Shown in pieces: positions 59,061-64,000 of a stretch of 64,000 nucleotides of DNA. The stretch is from Cenococcum geophilum 1.58. Its lineage: Eukaryota > Ascomycota > Dothideomycetes > Gloniales > Gloniaceae. How positions within the stretch are numbered: position 1 is the first letter of the stretch; each line of letters opens with the position of its first letter. A model generated the notes under the pieces. It saw only the letters and a program-made list of their open reading frames with translations, made no database searches and was not told the origin of the DNA. The stretch spans positions 2,113,813 to 2,177,812 of the forward strand of contig KV748197.1 of the NCBI GenBank assembly GCA_001692895.1, given 5' to 3'. A program made the position numbers and the translations under genes.

Positions 59061-59133
59061 GAAGTAATATCTTTATAATAAAAATAAGTTACTTATTTAG
59101 TTTAGGGATTAAACCTTCTAGGGAGGGGAGTAC

Positions 59134-59317
59134 TATTACGGCACTAACCTAACGCATACTGTTTTATACTGTCTCATACTATTTCCTACTATTAGCTAGC
59201 CCACTACTAGCCTTAGCGGCTGGCCCTACTATTTATATATAATACCCCCTTTTACCTTCTTCTCCTCTTTATACTATAACGTAGTTATTTAGTCTACTTT
59301 ATTGCAGTACTGTAACA
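59134..59317 (+). repeat. Y1 3' LTR with polypurine tract
   Basis: 184 bp, starting TATTACGGCAC after TCTAGGGAGGGGAGTAC. It ends GTACTGTAACA, followed by CAAAC. Confidence 0.9.
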
Positions 59318-59322
59318 CAAAC

Positions 59323-62300
59323 TATATATATAGTATATAACTTCTAGTTAGAATTTAGGTAAATTAGGGATAAATACTTAATTCCTATAATAGATTAGGC
59401 CGTTAACAATTAAATATTTAGATTTATTATAGCGAAGCAGCTTCCTAATCTGCTTAAGCTAATAGTATACTTTATAGTCTTCTTATTTATATAGCGCAGC
59501 TAATATATTCCTAGCGAGTTTATTCTTTATATAGGCATTTTTAATAAGCTCCTTAAGGGGTTTTTTCTTAAGCTTTAAGTTTATTACTATAATAAAGTCT
59601 TTAATATTCTAGTCTTAGGATTCGCTTAATAGCTCTTCTAGAATAGTAGGGTTAACTTTCTTTAGTAGTAAGATAACGCAGTCTTAGTATTATAGATATT
59701 TATTATTAGCATTAATAGGTATAACGCCTAGAAGGCGGTTAAGAGCGTCTAGGATTATGGCTTTAGTGCTAGGCCTATAGGTAATAATAAAGTTAAATTA
59801 GAAAAGGAACTTAGCCTAGCGGACTTAGCGCTAGTTTAATTCTTTTATTATTATAGAGGTCTAAAGGTTCTTATAGTCTATAATAATTTTAAATAGCTAC
59901 TTAGTTCCTTATAGTTTAGGGCGCTATTTTTTTAGTGCTTTAATAATTACTAGGAGCTCTTTATTATATATTTTATAGTTATATTTAGGGGCTAAGTACT
60001 TAGTAGAGAAGAATATAACTAGCTTAAGCTTATTACTTTTATTAGCTTTATAGAGCACTTTACCTAAAGCTTAGTTTAAGGCATCTATCTCTACTATAGT
60101 TTTCTTTATATAGTTATAATATGCTAAAACTAGTACTATAGTAAACGCTATTTTTAGGGTCTAGAACGCCTATATTTAGTTAGGGCCCTATAACTAGCTA
60201 ATATTCTTCTTTAATAACCTAGTTATAGGCTTAACTACCTTAAAGTAGCCTTAGATAAATTATTAATAAAAGTTTATAAAGTTAAGAAATTGCTATAATT
60301 TCTTAACTAATATTAGGTCCTTTTATTCCTATAAGGCCTGCACCTTCTTAGGGTCTATAGTTATGCCGTTAGTTAAAATAATTAAGCTAAGGTATTTTGT
60401 TTTGGTAGTATAAAACTTAGACTTATTAATATTAATCTAGAGTCTAGCATTACTAAGTCTCTAGATAATTTTTTTTATATATTTTATATACTTAGCGTAT
60501 ATTTTTAAGAAGATAAGAACATTATTAAAATACGTAGTGTAGTAGTTATTAAGGGTATTATATAGAATATAGTTAATATAGTTTTAAAATATAGCGGGTG
60601 CGTTATAGAGACTAAATAGTATAACTAATATTTTATAGAGCCTAAACCGGGTAATAAATGCTATAAGCTATTTATAGCCTTCTATAATCCAGATTTAGTT
60701 AAACGTAGTAATTATATTAAGTTTAGAAAAGTACTTAGCACTATAAAGTGCATTAAGTATCTTATAAACTAGTAGTAATAGATACTAATTCTTAATAGTA
60801 ACTATATTTAGGCCTTAGTAGTTATAGTAGATTTATATACTACCACTAGGTTTTATAGTAAGGAGAAGTAGTATAGTAGCTAGTAGGGTTAATTTGCAGA
60901 TAAAACGCTTATCTAGTATCTTATTAATCTACTTCTTTATATAACTAAGTTTAGTAAATAAAAGTAGTTTATTTTTATAATATAGGGCCTATTTTCTAGG
61001 TATAATCTTAATTTTATAGTCCTATAGTTACTAAGGGGGCAGCTTATCTATATTTTTAGGGAGGAAGTATTTAATATATTTATAAAACTCTTTTAGTAAG
61101 TATTATAAAATGTTTTTACAGGTTAATCCTAATTTGCCTTTTAGAAATTTCTTAATATTAGTATTAACTATCTTTTGGCGTAGAAACTTAGACTTTATTT
61201 TTAGGTTTATTTTAAGAAAGTTATAAAAATAAGGGGGTAGCGCTTTACGAGCTTTATTTATTATATAGTTGCCTTTTACTAGCCAGTAGAAAGACCTTTT
61301 TAATAGGTTTAGTACTTCTATTAGGCCTATAGGCAGCTCCTTAAGCAGCTATTAATGCTCTTCTTATTTAACTAGTTCTACTAGCTCCGCTATATAGATC
61401 CTTATTACCTTTATATCTTTTTATTTATAAAACTAGGTAAAATTAACGGTATAAGTATATCTAATATTATCTAGGTTAGGGCGTATTTAGTTCTCTAGTG
61501 CTTTAGCTAGGCTAGTATAGCTTAATTAGCCTAGGGGGGCGGAAATAAGGCAGTGGCTCTATATAGTACGCGCGGGAGATAGGTATAAGGTTAGGCGTTA
61601 TAGGGGAAGGTCTTAATTACTCTAGTTTTAGTTTTAGCTATAACACCTTTAGCTATTATACGTACGGTTATATATACATATAGTAAATAACTTAGGATTA
61701 AGTATCTTATTAGCTAACCTAGGTTAAGCAGGTATATATAGGGGACTTATAGTTTTAGCGGTGTTTATTTTTTAGCGAATAGGGTAGTAGTCTAGTCTTC
61801 TAAAACCTCTACTTAGTTTACTTACGTATACTAGCTTACTAGTAGTAGGCACCTCTTTTACTATTAGCTAACGGTATTTAAGCGTTAGCTATATAATGCG
61901 TCCATATAGTACTACTTAGTTATAGTTAAGAATATACTATAGGAGATAGTTATAGGTATAGTAATTAGAGTTAAACTTAAGCTCTAAGGTAGGGAAGTTT
62001 ACCCTTAGGTTATGCTTTTTAAGCTAGGGTATTTTAAGAATTACTAGTATAGAGGGTAATAACTTTATAATGTAAAAGAGTATAGATTCTATATAGTGGC
62101 TAATTATTATTATTATTATTATAAAGTAGTAGGTAATAAACCTAGATAGGAGTCTATTAGTAAGGCGGAGTAGTTTTAAAACTAGGGGTCTTTTTATTAT
62201 AATATTATGCTTTTTTATAAGTAAGTCTTTATCTATAAACACTAGTGCTATACTACTAATATTAATAAGGCTTATTATTTTAATAAAAACTTATAGGAGT

Positions 62301-63801
62301 AGGTTATAGAGTAAAAAAAGGTAGGTTTAAATATGGCATTTCTATCGCTATTTACTATTTTAAGGTTAAGTAGTAGCTAGCTTAAAATAAGGTTTAACTA
62401 ATCTAGTAGTATAAATTTAATCCTTTTATCCTCCTCCCCGTATAGTTTTAACCCTTAAAGGCGACTTAATTTAAGGGTTAGCCTTTTAATAGCTAAATTA
62501 TAGGGCTTAGCTGGTAGCTATAGTCTTAGCTAGTATATCCTAATATATTAGTCTCTAACGGTATATATATACTAGAGGGTACTTTACTAATAATATAGCC
62601 AGTTTTATAATTAGTAGTAGCATAAAGCACTTATTTATAGTTTGCGTATAAGACTATTAGCTAAGGCTATATTAGGGAAGGGAATTATAGGAGTAGGTTT
62701 TTATATCTAAACCTACGTTCTTATCTATAGCTACCACCTTGGTTACTATCCCCTTTATTAAAGAATCCGCCGCGGCTAAAAGGGGGTTAGCGTAGTAGTA
62801 TTAGAAGGGGATTTAGGTTCTTTTAGGGGTTATAAGTATCTTTTTAGTAGCTAGGTTAACCACACGCTATATAAAGTCTATTACCCATATAATATCTTTA
62901 AACGTTATTAGGGAGACTATTATTACCATTATTAAACTTAACGGTGTTAAAGTTTATTAGGTTATTTTATAGTAATATAGGTTAATAGCTGCTAGCGGTA
63001 CTTAGCTTAGCGGTATTTAGCCTAGTATAGTAGGTATAGTTCTATAGGTTATAAGCAAATATATTTGTCTACTTACTCTAGCCTTTATAGTTAGCATTAC
63101 TAATCTTATAGCTAAGGGTAAGGGCTAGGTCCTTTATTTTAGAGGAAATATTCTTTTTAAATAGATCTACTTTTTATTCCTTAGTTTTATTTACTTTAAT
63201 TATTAACTTATTAAGCTTTACTTTTTAGGATTAGTAGTTATACTTACCCTAGCTTAAGGTATTTAGCTTATTTTTAGCTGCTTATATTATATTTATAGTC
63301 TTATAGTACTTCCTTATATATATAAACATAGACTTTTAGTTGGAGAAGGTTTATTTACTTAAGTTGTTTAGGTGTATACGTAGCATATTAAGGCTATACT
63401 TAATATAGTTATAAGCCTTATTTATTAGCATGTCTAATATATAAAGGACTTCGTCTATTAGGGTCTTAAAGCCCCTTATATCCCTCTAAAAAATGGCTTA
63501 GATCTTTATTTCCTATATTAATTTATTTTTTTTACTTTTTAGTTAGTAATCCCTTGCCATTAAATAGGGTTAGATCTTTTACTTTATACTTTTTTTTATA
63601 GGGCTTAGTTAGAAAAGGAGAGCTAGTAGTGGTATTTTTATCGGCAATAATCTAGGTAAGTATAGTAATCTAAAGGCTTAGACATTATATAGTCTAAATA
63701 TTTATAAAGGCTTGCTGTTTATATTATTATATATATAGTTTAAGCATCTTAAAAGAGTTAATTCTATACTAAGTTTCTTTAAGTTAAAACTTTACGGTTT
63801 A
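59323..63801 (-). pseudogene. Y2 integrase start, RNase H, RT, protease and gag
   Basis: Minus strand, collinear with Y1 in reverse. Integrase N-terminal part at 59323-59650 and RNase H at about 59750-60100. RT is at about 60250-60950, where the catalytic site at 60521-60532 reads YFNN. Protease lies at 61960-62260: the open stretch 62024-62242 is a genuine, stop-free piece of it, conserved with Y1 39740-39960. Gag lies at about 62750-63700, with a knuckle region near 62830-62870. Interrupted at 63802. Confidence 0.85.
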
Positions 63802-64000
63802 TATAACAGAGCCTTATAGTAAGAACTACGGTGGACTTATTAATGGGCTAGGTATATAGGTATTGCCGGAAGTTAACAACGTAATAACAACTAGTGGAGT
63901 AGTTGCCTAATAGATTAACTTCAATTATATTCTAAGAATTACTACAAGGAAGGAACTATCTAGGTAGGGACTAAGGGTCCTTAAATATACAACTATACTC
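63802..64000 (-). repeat. W-family LTR, truncated by the window edge
   Basis: Starts TATAACAGAGCC and follows the first roughly 200 bases of the 420-bp W LTR with scattered differences. It interrupts the Y2 gag. Orientation is inferred from the match to the W LTRs. Whether it is a solo LTR or a full element cannot be seen. Confidence 0.8.

Larger units (their letters stand above)
25565..59317 (+). mobile_element. Chromovirus Y1 (plus strand) with three nested insertions
   Basis: 5' LTR at 25565-25760 and 3' LTR at 59134-59317. The target duplication is TAAAC (25560-25564) / CAAAC (59318-59322), one C-to-T apart. G, Z1 and W are inserted at 25772, 33542 and 42140. Without them Y1 is about 6.93 kb. 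RNase H reads across the W site, from KNLQTFI before it to QLNQRQVRQAKFLSQFNF (Gln restored) after it, which confirms the reconstruction. Confidence 0.9.
23738..63801 (-). mobile_element. Chromovirus Y2 (minus strand), split by Y1 and running to the window end
   Basis: The 3' LTR is at the left (23738-23913). Integrase and chromodomain lie at 23914-25564. After Y1 (25565-59317) the same minus-strand element resumes at 59318 with integrase, RNase H, RT, protease and gag. It is cut again at 63802 by a W-family LTR. The outer 5' LTR is beyond the window. The interruption lies in the integrase N-terminal region. Confidence 0.88.

Overview
The window looks like heterochromatin from a filamentous ascomycete (Pezizomycotina). 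It is AT-rich and made almost entirely of nested transposable elements. No intact host gene was found. Reading frames of long polyproteins can be followed for kilobases, but they are broken by TAA/TAG codons sitting where CAA/CAG (Gln) or TGG (Trp) would be expected. In-frame TGA is rare. This is the footprint of repeat-induced point mutation (RIP; CpA to TpA on both strands). Family names used here (K, V, Z, W, Y, G, C, T, H, L) are local labels. Ty1/copia and Ty3/gypsy-chromovirus assignments rest on motifs read from the translated frames, not on a database search.

Layout, left part. 1-2938 is the 3' half of a Ty1/copia element (K), whose LTR carries a 426-bp palindromic MITE (2939-3364). 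4005-10772 is a minus-strand chromovirus (V, target duplication AAAAC). V holds two solo LTRs and is inserted in a poly(A)-tailed, gag-like element (L1). A second, inverted copy of that element (L2) ends in 25 A at 13632. 13633-15120 is unassigned and includes a GC-richer, apparently un-RIPped island (about 14230-14990). A coding-like remnant (H) is interrupted at a TA by a TIR element (T, 15495-22708). T is packed with minisatellites and contains a complete but mutated copia element (C, 16402-21724, target duplication CCTAG).

Layout, right part. From 23738 to the window end is one nested stack. A minus-strand chromovirus (Y2) is split by a plus-strand copy of the same family (Y1, 25565-59317, target duplication CAAAC with one copy mutated to TAAAC). 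Y1 carries three insertions: a gag-only LTR element (G, 25772-31791), a chromovirus (Z1, 33542-39521) and another chromovirus (W, 42140-56950). W contains Z2 (43529-50375), and an LTR of Z2 contains an 862-bp TRIM-like element (43742-44603). Removing the inserts rejoins reading frames, and Z1 and Z2 come out at exactly the same net length (5980 bp).

How it fits together. Order of arrival can be read from the nesting: Y2, then Y1, then G/Z1/W, then Z2, then the TRIM. All large elements look inactive. Every gypsy RT read here has lost the second Asp of YxDD, and protease and integrase motifs are also hit. The least mutated stretches are the TRIM, the two solo LTRs in V, and the 14.2-15.0 kb island. 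Recurrent non-coding structures stand out: a 23-bp palindrome near the 3' end of five chromovirus copies from three families, and a separate 27-bp palindrome within a roughly 100-bp module shared by Y and G in opposite orientations.
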